Shown in pieces: positions 52,452 through 62,100 of a stretch of 64,000 nt of DNA. Each line of letters starts with the position of its first letter. Positions within the stretch are counted from its first letter, which is position 1. This DNA comes from DASRFA01 sp035651755 (GTDB lineage Bacteria > Desulfobacterota > Binatia > UBA12015): NCBI GenBank assembly GCA_035651755.1, contig DASRFA010000060.1, positions 1 to 64,000 of the forward strand, in the 5' to 3' direction. The translations under genes and the position numbers were made by a program. The notes under the pieces are model-generated. The model worked only from the letters and a program-made list of their open reading frames with translations, had not been told where the DNA came from and searched no databases.

Positions 52452-54436
52452 CCGGCTTCGGCTTCGAGACGCCCGCCTGGCTCGGCGCGCTCGCGGTGAT
52501 CGCCCCGCTCGCGTGGCTCTACCTGCGACGGCGGCGGCGTCCGCCCGCGATCGTGTCGAGCCTCGTCGTGTGGCGGACGGTCGCGAAGCGTCTCGTCCCG
52601 CGCAAGGAGGCGCGTCTCCCGCTCCTCTTCTTCGTGCAGGCGCTGCTCGTGATCGCGGGCGCGACCGCCGCCGCGGGCCCTTTCGCTTCGAAGCCGAAGC
52701 CGCCGGGACCGCCGCGCGATGCGGTCGTCGTCCTCGACGTCTCGGCGAGCATGCAGGCGAAGCTCGCATCCGGAACGCGCTTCGATGCCGCGCGCGACGC
52801 GGCCGCCGCGCGCGCCCGTGCGCTCGCGGACGAGGGCCGCCGCATCACGGTGATCGCGGCCGCCCTCCAGCCGCAGCTCCTCGGGACCGGCCTCGGCGGC
52901 CCCGAGGCCGCGGACCTCCTGTCGCGGCTCCACGCCGTCGACACCGCGGGAAACCTGACGGCGGCGGCGGAGCTCGCCGCGACCCGCGCCGGCGGGCACG
53001 GGTCGGTCGACCTCTTCACCGACACCGCGCTCGACCAGCTCGTGATGAGCCGGGACGCGCGCGCGGCCACGTCGGTGCACCGCTTCGGCGCAGGCGGCAC
53101 GAACCTCGCGATCGCCGCGGTGCGCGTCGAGACGAACCCTTTCGAGGAGCGGGCGCGGAGCCGCGTGCTCGTGACCGTCCGCAGCTTCGCCGACGAGCCG
53201 CGCGCCGCGACCGTCGAGATCGCGCCACTCGATCCGGCGGCCGGGAAGGCGCTGCAGCACCCGGTCTCGCTTGCCCCGAACGCGAGCGAGGTCCTGACCT
53301 TCGACGCGGTGCCGTGGTCGGGACCGTTCGCCGCTCGCCTGCTCGGCGGCGACGACCTCCCACTCGATGACGTCGGCTACGGCTGGGTGCCGCCGCGCCG
53401 CCCTCTGCAGGTCGCGGTCGTGACGGAGGACCCCGGCTTCGCGCGCGCGCTCGAGTCGCTTCTCAAGAAGGTCGGCGACGCGGTCGTGCGAACGGTCGCG
53501 CCGGCGGCCTATCGCCCCGAGGTCGGCGGCGAGATCACGGTCTTCGATCGCACGGCACCCGCCATCCCGCCCGCCGGCAACGTCCTCTACCTCGCGCCGC
53601 AGCAGGGAAACCCGGACGTGTCGATCGTCGGCGAGGCGAGCGCGGCGCGCTTCGCCGAGCAGCGCGACCACGAGCTGCTGCGCGGCGTCCAGAACCCCGA
53701 GACGCTTCTCTCGGGGCACCTCGTCGGCCTCGCCGCCGGCGGGCCGCTGAAGCCCGTGCTGCTCGGGCGCGCGGAAGGGCGCGAGGCCGCGCTCGCGCTC
53801 GCGGGCGACGTCGGCGGCCGCCGCGTCGTCGCGACCGCGTTCGCGATCCGGCCGGGAAGCCTCTCCGATCCCGATGCGCTGCCGGCGATCGTGTTCACGC
53901 TGAACGCGGTGCGCTGGCTCTCGCCGACGAGCGACGCCGCCCCGCTGCAGCGAACCGCGGGGGAGCGCTTGCGCGCCGGGTCCGCAGGCGATCCGGCGAT
54001 CACCCGCATCGTCGGCCCGGGCGGCGCACGCGAGCTCGGGCCGACCGAAGAGGTCACGCTCGAGCGCGCCGGCGTCTACGAGACGGTCGCGCCGGCGCGC
54101 ACGCGTCCGCTGCTCGTGAGCTTCGTCGACCCGACCGAGTCCGACATCCGGCGCGCGGCGGCGTCCCCCGACGCGCCGGCGGTCGTGCCCGCGGAGCGCG
54201 CGGAGGAGCCGGTCGCGACCGGCCCCGCGACCACCGAGATCCCGTACGCGCGCGAAGCGCTGCTCGCGCTCATCGCGCTCATGCTGCTCGAGTGGGCCGT
54301 CGTCGCCGCGAGCGCGCGCGCTCCGCGGCACACGAGCGCGGATCCCGATGCGGACGACGAGGCTCCCACCGCGGCTCACGACGCGTCGGGCGGTGCCGCG
54401 ATCGGCGGCGCGGCCGCGGGCGGGGCGGGAGCCTGA
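52448..54436 (+). CDS. BatA-like membrane protein with VWA domain
   Basis: This is a 662-residue protein. Two N-terminal helices (about 10-25 and 55-75) come first, as in BatA (MTGFGFETPAWLGALAVIAP). Next is a VWA domain with MIDAS sequence VVVLDVSASMQAK and a later TAGNLTAAAEL and DLFTDTALD for the T and D loops. A long beta-rich region follows, and a helix near residue 605-625 (ALLALIALMLLEWAVVAASA) closes the protein. The VWA domain faces the periplasm or cytoplasm depending on orientation. It is coupled to the DUF58 gene by an ATGA overlap and to the next gene by one base of spacing. Confidence 0.9.
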   Translation: MTGFGFETPAWLGALAVIAPLAWLYLRRRRRPPAIVSSLVVWRTVAKRLVPRKEARLPLLFFVQALLVIAGATAAAGPFASKPKPPGPPRDAVVVLDVSASMQAKLASGTRFDAARDAAAARARALADEGRRITVIAAALQPQLLGTGLGGPEAADLLSRLHAVDTAGNLTAAAELAATRAGGHGSVDLFTDTALDQLVMSRDARAATSVHRFGAGGTNLAIAAVRVETNPFEERARSRVLVTVRSFADEPRAATVEIAPLDPAAGKALQHPVSLAPNASEVLTFDAVPWSGPFAARLLGGDDLPLDDVGYGWVPPRRPLQVAVVTEDPGFARALESLLKKVGDAVVRTVAPAAYRPEVGGEITVFDRTAPAIPPAGNVLYLAPQQGNPDVSIVGEASAARFAEQRDHELLRGVQNPETLLSGHLVGLAAGGPLKPVLLGRAEGREAALALAGDVGGRRVVATAFAIRPGSLSDPDALPAIVFTLNAVRWLSPTSDAAPLQRTAGERLRAGSAGDPAITRIVGPGGARELGPTEEVTLERAGVYETVAPARTRPLLVSFVDPTESDIRRAAASPDAPAVVPAERAEEPVATGPATTEIPYAREALLALIALMLLEWAVVAASARAPRHTSADPDADDEAPTAAHDASGGAAIGGAAAGGAGA

Positions 54437-54437
54437 C

Positions 54438-57107
54438 GTGCTGACTCCCTGGTTCCGCATCGGCGACCACGCGATCGCGTTCACCGAGCCGCGGCTCCTC
54501 ATGCTGGCGTGGGCAGCGCCCGCATTCCTCCTGCTGGCGCTGGTCGCGACGCTGCTCCGGCGCGGCAAGCGGCCGGCGGACGCGCCGCGCGGTGTCGCCC
54601 CCGGGATTCCGCTCTGGATCGCGAGCGCGCTCCGCACGGTCGCGTTCCTCGCCGCGGTCGGCGCCGCGAGCGGCGCGACCGTCGTCGAGACCGAGCGCGA
54701 GGACCGGATGGCGGTGGTCGCCGTCGCCGACGAGTCGGCCAGCATCAGCGACGACGAGTCGCGCTGGATGCAGGACTGGCTCGCGCGCATGGTCGGCGCC
54801 ATGCGGCGCGACGACGATCTCTCGGTGCTCACGTTCGGGCGCGACGCTCGCCTCGTGTCCGGGCCGGCCCCGCCGGCGATGCCGCCGCGGGCGCCTTCCG
54901 GCGTCGATCGCAGCGCGACCAACCTGATGGCCGCGATCGATTCGGGCGCGAGCCTGGTCTCCGCGCCCGGCAGCGCCATCGTCGTCCTGAGCGACGGCAA
55001 CCAGACGGTGGGCGACGCGACGGCGGCCGCGGAGAGCGCACGGCGTCGCGGCTTCAAGCTCTTCCCGGTCGTGCCGCCGCGCGCGCAGGCCCCGCTCACG
55101 ATCGAGCACGTCGCGGCGCCCGATCTCGTGCGCGAGGGCCGCGACCTCCGCCTCGCGGTCGCGATCGCGAACCGCGGGCACGAGGACCTCGAGGCGACTC
55201 TGGTCGCGCGCCAGGGCGACCGCGAGCTCGGGCGCGTGCCGCTGCGGGTCGCGCCCGGGCGCTCGGTGGTCGACGCGGAGGTGCGCGCGGGAACGCCCGG
55301 CCACTACGCGATCTCGGTCGCCCTCGAGGCGGCGCCCAACGTCGCGTCGGCGCGCGCGCATCGCACGGCCGCCCTGACGGTGCTCGCACGACCGCGGCTC
55401 CTCCTCCTGTCGCACGACGCCGCGCTCGAGCCGCTCCTGCGCGAGGCCGGCTTCGACGTCGTGCGCGTCACCCGGCTCGGCGTCGGCGCGGAGGAGCTCG
55501 CGCGCTACCACGCGGTCGTGCTCGGCGACGTCGACCGCCGCGACCTGCCGCCGGAGGCGCAGCGCGCGCTCGACGACTACGTGCGCGACTACGGCGGCGG
55601 CCTGCTGCTCGCGGCCGGCCGCGGCCTGCTGTCGGATCCGCAGGTGCGCGGCACCACGCTCGAGCGCCTCCTTCCGGTGCGCATCAAGGAGCAGGTGCCG
55701 CCGAAGAAGGAGCGCGACACGATCGCGCTCTTCCTCGTGATCGACCGCTCCTCGAGCATGAGCTACGGCGTCGACTCGAACCAGCCGCAGCCGACGCGGA
55801 TCGACTACGCGCGCCGCGCGGCGCTCGCTCTCATCGCGCAGCTCGGAGACGGCGATCAGGTGGGCGCGATCGCCTTCGACACGCAGACGTCGCTGCTCGC
55901 GCCGCTCCAGCCGCTCGCGACCAACCGCGCGCTCCTGAACGACACGATCTCGCGCCTCCAGCCGAGCGGCGGGACCGACTTCAAGGAGGCGCTCGAGATC
56001 GCGGCGCGCCAGCTGATCGCGAGCAACAAGCGGACGAAGCACGTGATCCTGTTGAGCGACGGCGCGAGCATCCGGCCGAGCGGCGAGCACGAGCCGCTGA
56101 TCGCCGCTCTCGCGCGCTCGGGCGTCACGGTCACCTCGATCCGCATCGGCAACGACAAGGACAGCTACGCCCTCGTGAAGACGATCGCCGAGCAGACCGG
56201 CGGGACGTTCTACCTGGTGACCGACGCGGTCTCGCTTCCGAACCTGATGATCCAGGACACGCGCCAGCGCGCCGGGCGCGAGGAGGAGCGCCCGCCGGAC
56301 GAGCGCGAATCGGGCGCGACGTTCCGGCCGCACGTGCGGCACTCGAGCGAGGCGCTCGGCGGCCTCCGCGACGAGGACCTCCCGGCGCTCCAGGGCTACG
56401 CCGTCGTCCCGCTCAAGGCGGGCGCGGAGGAATGGCTCGTCACCGAGCACCGCGGCGACCGCGTGCCGATTCTCGCGGGCTGGCAGAACGGGCTCGGGCG
56501 CGTGGCCGTGTTCACCGCGGATCCGTCGCACGACTGGCAGGGCTGGGGTCAGGTGCGCCGCTTCTGGTCGCAGCTCGTGCGCTGGGTGGCGCGACCGGAG
56601 TCGAGCGACGAGCTGCGCCTGGCGGTTCGCCGCGAGGCGGACCGATCGCTGCTCGCGATCGACACCTACGACACCGGCGCGGGCGGCGAGGTGCGCGTCC
56701 GGCTGACCGGACGCGACGGACGCGTGCGCGACTTGACGCCCGCGGCGATCGGCCCGCGGCACTACGAGCTCGCGCTGCCGCCGCTCGACACGATCGAGCC
56801 GCGCGTCGTCGTCTCGCTCGCGCGCAACGGACAGAACGTGTTCACGCGCGACGAGTGGCTGCCGAGCGCGGGACAGCCGCAGGAGGCGTCGACCGAGGAT
56901 CCCGAGGCGGAGCCGAACTGGTCGCTGCTCGCGCAGCTCGCCGAGATCACCGGCGGCGAGGTGAATGCTCCGCTCGCGACCGTGCTGTCGCGCGCTCCCG
57001 CAGATCGTCAGATCGCGCTGCCGCTCGCGCCCACGCTCGCGGCCGCGGCGCTCGTGTTCGCGCTCACCGACGTCGCTCTCCGCCTGCTGCTCGCGCGCGC
57101 GTCCTAG
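54438..57107 (+). CDS. membrane protein with two VWA domains and a glutamine-amidotransferase-like domain
   Basis: This is an 889-residue protein starting with GTG one base after the previous stop. Two N-terminal helices (about 20-60) are followed by a first VWA domain (VVAVADESASISDDE). An alpha/beta GATase1-like segment, RLLLLSHDAALEPLLREAGF to YGGGLLLAAGRGLLSD, comes next. A second VWA domain has MIDAS LVIDRSSSM, loop GGTDFKEAL and HVILLSDGAS. The C-terminal helix (AAALVFALTDVALRLLLA) anchors the end. Two complete MIDAS sets in one chain is unusual. It ends the five-gene MoxR operon and is probably membrane-bound at both ends. Confidence 0.9.
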   Translation: MLTPWFRIGDHAIAFTEPRLLMLAWAAPAFLLLALVATLLRRGKRPADAPRGVAPGIPLWIASALRTVAFLAAVGAASGATVVETEREDRMAVVAVADESASISDDESRWMQDWLARMVGAMRRDDDLSVLTFGRDARLVSGPAPPAMPPRAPSGVDRSATNLMAAIDSGASLVSAPGSAIVVLSDGNQTVGDATAAAESARRRGFKLFPVVPPRAQAPLTIEHVAAPDLVREGRDLRLAVAIANRGHEDLEATLVARQGDRELGRVPLRVAPGRSVVDAEVRAGTPGHYAISVALEAAPNVASARAHRTAALTVLARPRLLLLSHDAALEPLLREAGFDVVRVTRLGVGAEELARYHAVVLGDVDRRDLPPEAQRALDDYVRDYGGGLLLAAGRGLLSDPQVRGTTLERLLPVRIKEQVPPKKERDTIALFLVIDRSSSMSYGVDSNQPQPTRIDYARRAALALIAQLGDGDQVGAIAFDTQTSLLAPLQPLATNRALLNDTISRLQPSGGTDFKEALEIAARQLIASNKRTKHVILLSDGASIRPSGEHEPLIAALARSGVTVTSIRIGNDKDSYALVKTIAEQTGGTFYLVTDAVSLPNLMIQDTRQRAGREEERPPDERESGATFRPHVRHSSEALGGLRDEDLPALQGYAVVPLKAGAEEWLVTEHRGDRVPILAGWQNGLGRVAVFTADPSHDWQGWGQVRRFWSQLVRWVARPESSDELRLAVRREADRSLLAIDTYDTGAGGEVRVRLTGRDGRVRDLTPAAIGPRHYELALPPLDTIEPRVVVSLARNGQNVFTRDEWLPSAGQPQEASTEDPEAEPNWSLLAQLAEITGGEVNAPLATVLSRAPADRQIALPLAPTLAAAALVFALTDVALRLLLARAS

Positions 57108-57171
57108 CAGGCGCGCGCGCCGGCGCGCCGCTCCGGCGCGGCTCGGGCGCCGTCCGCGCAGCATCAACCCG

Positions 57172-57199
57172 TTGCATTGACTCGAACCCCAGCTATAAG
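57172..57199 (+). promoter_or_regulatory. likely promoter of fdxA
   Basis: TTGCAT at 57172-57177 and TATAAG at 57194-57199 are 16 bases apart, close to the -35 and -10 boxes of housekeeping promoters. They lie 51 bases before the ATG of fdxA, whose AGGAGG ribosome binding site is at about 57239-57244. Confidence 0.5.
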
Positions 57200-57249
57200 G
57201 CTCGGGTTGTCCGCACCCCCCGGGTTCCGCGGGGAATTCAGGAGGATCC

Positions 57250-57603
57250 ATGGCGTACATCATCACACGGCTGTGCCGCGATTGCGTCGACACCGGCTGT
57301 GTCGCGGTCTGCCCCGTCGACTGCATCTACGAGTACACGGGCTCGGACCGCGAGAGCTTCCCCAACCAGCTCTACATCCATCCCGACGAGTGCATCGATT
57401 GCGGCGCGTGCGAGCCCGAGTGCCCCTGGCAGGCGATCTTCGAGGAGGTCGCGGTGCCGGACGTGTTCAAGGACGACACTCCGCTCAACTACAAGATGAT
57501 GGAGATGAGCGGCGAGTTCGCGGTGAAGAAGCACGAGAAGAAGGAGCACCCCACCGCGGAGCAGATCGACGCGAACAAGAAGAAGTGGGGGCTCGTCAAG
57601 TAG
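57250..57603 (+). CDS. fdxA: seven-iron ferredoxin (3Fe-4S/4Fe-4S)
   Basis: This is a 117-residue electron carrier. The Cys set (Cys9, 12, 17, 21, 25, 48, 51, 54, 58) follows the Azotobacter FdI pattern: Cys9, Cys17 and Cys58 would hold the 3Fe-4S cluster, and Cys21, 48, 51 and 54 the 4Fe-4S cluster. The strings CVAVCPVDCIYEY, IHPDECIDCGACEPECP and QAIFEE are nearly those of FdxA. The tail (about 85-117) is longer and Lys/Glu-rich. It has its own promoter, a strong AGGAGG site and a terminator hairpin, so it is monocistronic. Its redox partner is not encoded nearby. Confidence 0.95.
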   Translation: MAYIITRLCRDCVDTGCVAVCPVDCIYEYTGSDRESFPNQLYIHPDECIDCGACEPECPWQAIFEEVAVPDVFKDDTPLNYKMMEMSGEFAVKKHEKKEHPTAEQIDANKKKWGLVK

Positions 57604-57632
57604 CGAGCGCTCGCCGCGATGATGCGAATCGA

Positions 57633-57663
57633 GAGGGGCGGGAGCCGGCGGCTCCCGCCCCTC
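57633..57663 (+). terminator. strong hairpin terminator
   Basis: A perfect 14-base stem (57633-57646, GAGGGGCGGGAGCC, with 57650-57663, GGCTCCCGCCCCTC) and a 3-base loop GGC lie 30 bases after the fdxA stop, followed by TTCGCGTT. The T-run is short, but the stem is very strong. Confidence 0.85.
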
Positions 57664-57772
57664 TTCGCGTTCAGCGACAGGGGGCGGGGTTCGGCGTCGG
57701 AAGGCAGCTGCACTCCGCGCCCGGGTGCGGCGCTTGCCGCCGCGGCAGCGGCTGCGGTAGGCGTCCGCCGGC

Positions 57773-59041
57773 ATGGCGAGCGCAGCGACCGGTCCGGCGC
57801 GGAGCCGCGCGCGCCGCCTGCCGCGCCGGGTCGTCATCCTGGGCTTCACGTTCGCCGCCTTCGCGATCAGCTACATCGACCGCGTCAACCTCTCGGTCGC
57901 CGCGCCGGTCATCATGCAGGAGCGCGGCCTGAACGAGGCGCAGATGGGCGCCGTGCTGTCGGCCTTCTTCATCGGGTTCGCGATCGCGCATCCGGTCGGC
58001 GGCTGGCTCGCCGATCGCTTCGGCGGAAAGCGCGTCCTCGCCGCGGGTTGCGCCTGGTGGTCGCTCTGGACGCTCCTCACCCCGCTCGGCTGGCCGTCGC
58101 TCTTCGCGGTGCGACTGCTGCTCGGAAGCGGTGAGGGCGTGAACACGCCCGCGATGAACAGCCTCTTCGGGCGCTGGTTCCGGCCCGCGGAGCGAACGCG
58201 CGCAGTCGCGTTCAACATCTCGGGCATCCAGCTCGGGACGATCATCGGCTTTCCGCTCTCGACCTGGATCATGCTGCGCTGGGGCTGGTCGGCGATCTTC
58301 TATGCGTACTCCGTCGTCGGCTTCGCGTGGGTCGCGGCCTGGTGGTGGGTCGCCTACGACCGGCCGCAGGACGATCCGGCGATCACGCCGGAGGAGCTGG
58401 AGGGCTTGACGCCTCCGCCGCCGCGTCCGGAGACGCCGTGGCGCGCGCTGCTCGCGGCGCCGCCGGTGTGGGCGCTGCTCTTCTCCACGTTCTGCGTCAA
58501 CTGGGTGGCGTTCCTGTTCTACAGCTGGCTGCCGACGTACCTGGTGCGGGCGCAGGGGTTCTCCCTGAAGGAGATGGGCGTCTACGCGAGCCTGCCCTAC
58601 GCCGCATCGATCGTCGGCCTGAACGCGGTCGGCGCGGCGGCCGATCGCGCGATCGCGCGCGGCACGTCGCCGACCGTCGTGCGAAAGGCATTCCTCGCCG
58701 CCGGCATGGCGCTCTCCTCGCTGCTCCTCTTCACGCTCGCGGCGCACCACCCGCCGCTCGTCCTGACGGCGCTCCTCTGCCTCCTGCACGCGGTGTTCGC
58801 GGCCGGGGCGAACATGGTGACCGTCAACTCGCTCGACCTCGCGCCGCGCCACGCCGGCACCGTCACGGGCCTGCAGGGCCTTCTCGGCAACATCGGCGGC
58901 GGCCTCTCGCCCTGGATCGCGGGGCTGCTCGTCTCGTCGACCGGCAGCTGGGAGTCGGTCTTCTACCTCGCCGCCGGCGTCGCGCTCGCGTGCGCCGCGG
59001 TTTTCGGGCTCTTCGGGAGCGCGCGCGCGGTCGTGGATTGA
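57773..59041 (+). CDS. MFS transporter, anion:cation symporter family
   Basis: This is a 422-residue transporter with 12 membrane helices and the signature of the ACS (SLC17-like) family: FAISYIDRVNLSVAAP near the first helix, DRFGGKR in the 2-3 loop and GEGVNTPAMNSLFGRWF (about 125-140). Members import organic anions such as hexuronates, phthalate, glucarate or phosphate esters together with protons or sodium. The substrate cannot be predicted. The gene stands between fdxA and the large secreted protein and has no visible catabolic neighbour. Confidence 0.92.
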   Translation: MASAATGPARSRARRLPRRVVILGFTFAAFAISYIDRVNLSVAAPVIMQERGLNEAQMGAVLSAFFIGFAIAHPVGGWLADRFGGKRVLAAGCAWWSLWTLLTPLGWPSLFAVRLLLGSGEGVNTPAMNSLFGRWFRPAERTRAVAFNISGIQLGTIIGFPLSTWIMLRWGWSAIFYAYSVVGFAWVAAWWWVAYDRPQDDPAITPEELEGLTPPPPRPETPWRALLAAPPVWALLFSTFCVNWVAFLFYSWLPTYLVRAQGFSLKEMGVYASLPYAASIVGLNAVGAAADRAIARGTSPTVVRKAFLAAGMALSSLLLFTLAAHHPPLVLTALLCLLHAVFAAGANMVTVNSLDLAPRHAGTVTGLQGLLGNIGGGLSPWIAGLLVSSTGSWESVFYLAAGVALACAAVFGLFGSARAVVD

Positions 59042-59191
59042 CCGGCGCGTCGCCGCGCGAGCCGAAGAAATTCCTTGCCGCCTCAACTGGCGCGTGACAG
59101 GGTGCGCGCCGACCGGATCGAGGGCTCCCGCCGTCCATTTGCATGCGGCGGATCGTGCGGTCGCAAAACCGGTGTGTGGGGTGCTCTCATC

Positions 59192-62100
59192 ATGCGTAGC
59201 CAACGAGCGCGTTTCTTCCTTCTCCTGCTCGTCGCAGCGTCGCCGGCAGTCGCGGCGCCGGAGCGCGCGCTCGCGATCTGCAACCTGATCCCGCCGGCCG
59301 AGAAGCTCTTCCCGTCGGCCATGGGGAGCATCGACAGCCCGATCGCAGCTCCGGGTCGGACCGTCGAGATCCACGTCCTCCCCTGCGACGCGACGTCCGC
59401 TCGCTTCAGCGAGACGCCGTCGAACAACGCCGTCAAGATCACGTTCATGCCGCCAACCGGGATGAACACCGCGGTGTGGGTCGCCTCGAGCGACGTGACG
59501 CCTCTCGACTGCGCGGTCGGCGGTCCGTGCCTCACCCTGGCCGTCAAGATCCCGGACACGACGAGCGTGTTCCCCCCGTACGGCCTCGCGGGCCCTGCGC
59601 GGATCGAGGTCACCAATTCCGGTCAGCCCGCCGCCGACGTCTTCACGCTGAACCAGCCCGCGACGACGTGCGACCGCCTGCCCGAGACGGTGTTCCACCA
59701 GTTCACGATCCTGCCGCCTGCGAATCCCTTCGCGGGAATCGCGGACGGCTCGGGGACCCGCATCCTTGCGACGCTCGACGGCGACGACAACCTGCTCGTC
59801 CCGCTCGACTACCTGGCCGTGTTGCCCGCCGGCGTCGGAGCGCCGATCGCACGCTTCCTCTCCGGCTCGACGGACGTACGAGCCCGCAGCGCGAATCCCG
59901 CCCCGATCGTCATCCCGTCGAGCGACTACGTCCGCTCGTTCACGATCGACGGCCGGCCGCTGCCGCCGCTCCTGCGCGTCGACGCGAGCGGACGGGTGCT
60001 GTTCGGGACCGCGGACGGAGCGCAGGGGATCCTGCGCATCGCGCGCAACAGCGCCGAGAATCCGCAGCCCCAGGACATCTACGACTTCACCGACCGCCTC
60101 TTCGGCGGCAAGGGTCCGATCATCATCGATCGCGTGGCCGACGGCTTCAGCGGGACGAGCGGCGCCGCCGTTCCGCTGCGCGGCTTGCGCTCGTCCGCGA
60201 CGGCGGTCGGCTTCGCGCGCGACGAAACCCTCGAAGGCGCCGACCTGAACGGCGACGGCGACATGGTCGATCGCATCGTGCAGCTCGTCGACGCCGGCGA
60301 CGTCACGTCCACCAACACGACGCAGGCGGTCGTCGACGTGCACGCGCACGGCCTCCGGGTGCCCGCGATCGAGTCGGCCGGCCCGCTCGTGGCGTACCTC
60401 GAGTCCGAGACCGAGCAGGACGCCGACATCAACGGCGACGGCGACCGGCTCGACGCGGCGCTCCGCGTCTTCCGCCTGAGCGGGATGGGATCTCCCGCGG
60501 AGCTCACGCCGACGAGCCCCTCGCTCATCGCGGACGGCGCCGCCGTCGTGAACGGTCGCACCCTCGCGATCTCGAACGGGCTCGTCTTCCACCGCGCGCC
60601 CGAGGCACCGGCCGCGCCGGTGGTGACGACGCGCGCGAGCCAGCACACGAACGGCACGGAGGCGAACCGGTCGAGTGGCTCCGAGGGCGGCTGCTCGGCG
60701 ATGGCCCTTTCCGGCGACGGAAACGTCGTCGCGTTCGAGAGCTACGCGACGAACCTCATCGACGGCGGCACGACGGCGAACTCGGACGTCTTCGTCCACG
60801 ACCGGCGGACGGGCGTGACCGAGCTCGTGGGCGTCGGCAACGCCGGCGAGCGCTGCACGGTCGGACGCAACGTGTGCGTCTCGGTCTCGGACGACGGGAA
60901 CCGGGTTCTCTTCTTCACCGGGTGCAGCAACCTCGTTCCGGGCGGCGAGGCGGGAGACCTGCTGATCCGCGATCGCGGCGCGTCGAGCACGATCCGCGTT
61001 TCCACGATGGGCGTGGACGGGATGGGACGCGGCAATCAATGGTCCGCCATCTCGGGCGACGGAAAGGTCGTCGCCTTCTCGAACGATCGTCCCGACATCG
61101 TCCCCGGCAAGACGAACGGGTGGCGGGACGTCTTCGTCATGGAGGTCGGTAGCAACGCCATCGAGCCGATCAGCATCGATCCCGCCGGTCAGTTCGGCAC
61201 GCGGGGCGCGAGCGACTTTCCGTCGTTGTCGCGCGACGGTCGGTTCGTCTCCTTTACCAGCGGCAACGATCTCGACGGACAGGGGCCGCCGACGCTCACG
61301 GACATCTACGTCCGCGATCGCTGTCGGTCGAACGGCGCGGACGTCCCCGGCTGCACGAAGAAAACGACTCGCGTGAGCGTGGCCAATCCGGGCGGCCAGG
61401 GCTACCGGTCGACGGTGTCGGCGGACGGGCGCTTCGTCGCCTTCGAGCACAGCGGCTGCATCGTTCCGGGAACGTGCGGCCCGCCGTTCAACGCCTACGA
61501 GGTCTACGTCCGCGACTTCCTGCTCGGGTTCACCGAGCTCGTGAGCATGACGCCCGCGGGGCAGAAGCTGAACGGGCCGAGCGAAGAGCCGGCGATCTCG
61601 GCCGACGGCCGATTCGTCGCGTTCCGGAGCGAGGCGCCCGATGCGGTGCCCGACGACGGCAACGGCACGTCCGACGTCTTCGTACGCGATCGGCTCACGG
61701 GCAGCACGGAGCGCGCGAGCGTCCGGGCGATCGGTCTCGAAGGCGACGGGCCGAGCGTCGAGCCGCGCATCTCCGCGGACGGTCGTGCAGTCGCCTTCCG
61801 CAGCACCGCGACGAACCTCCTCGCGAGCGCCGAGACCGGGGGCATCTGCGCGAACAGCGGACTTCCGGGCACTCCATGCAGCGTCGACCCGGACTGCCCC
61901 GTCGTCATGATGATGTCCACGGGACCGTGCGCGGCAGATTCGGACGTCTTCGTCCGCGGTCCCGCGCCCGCCGTGCCGGGCGGCACGGTCCTGCAGGTGT
62001 TCGATACGAACGCGCTCGCGCTCCATCCGAATGCGACCGTCGCGGCCGCCGAGGTCGCCGTCGCGGCGGGGCGCGCGCTCGTCCGCACGCCGGACGACGC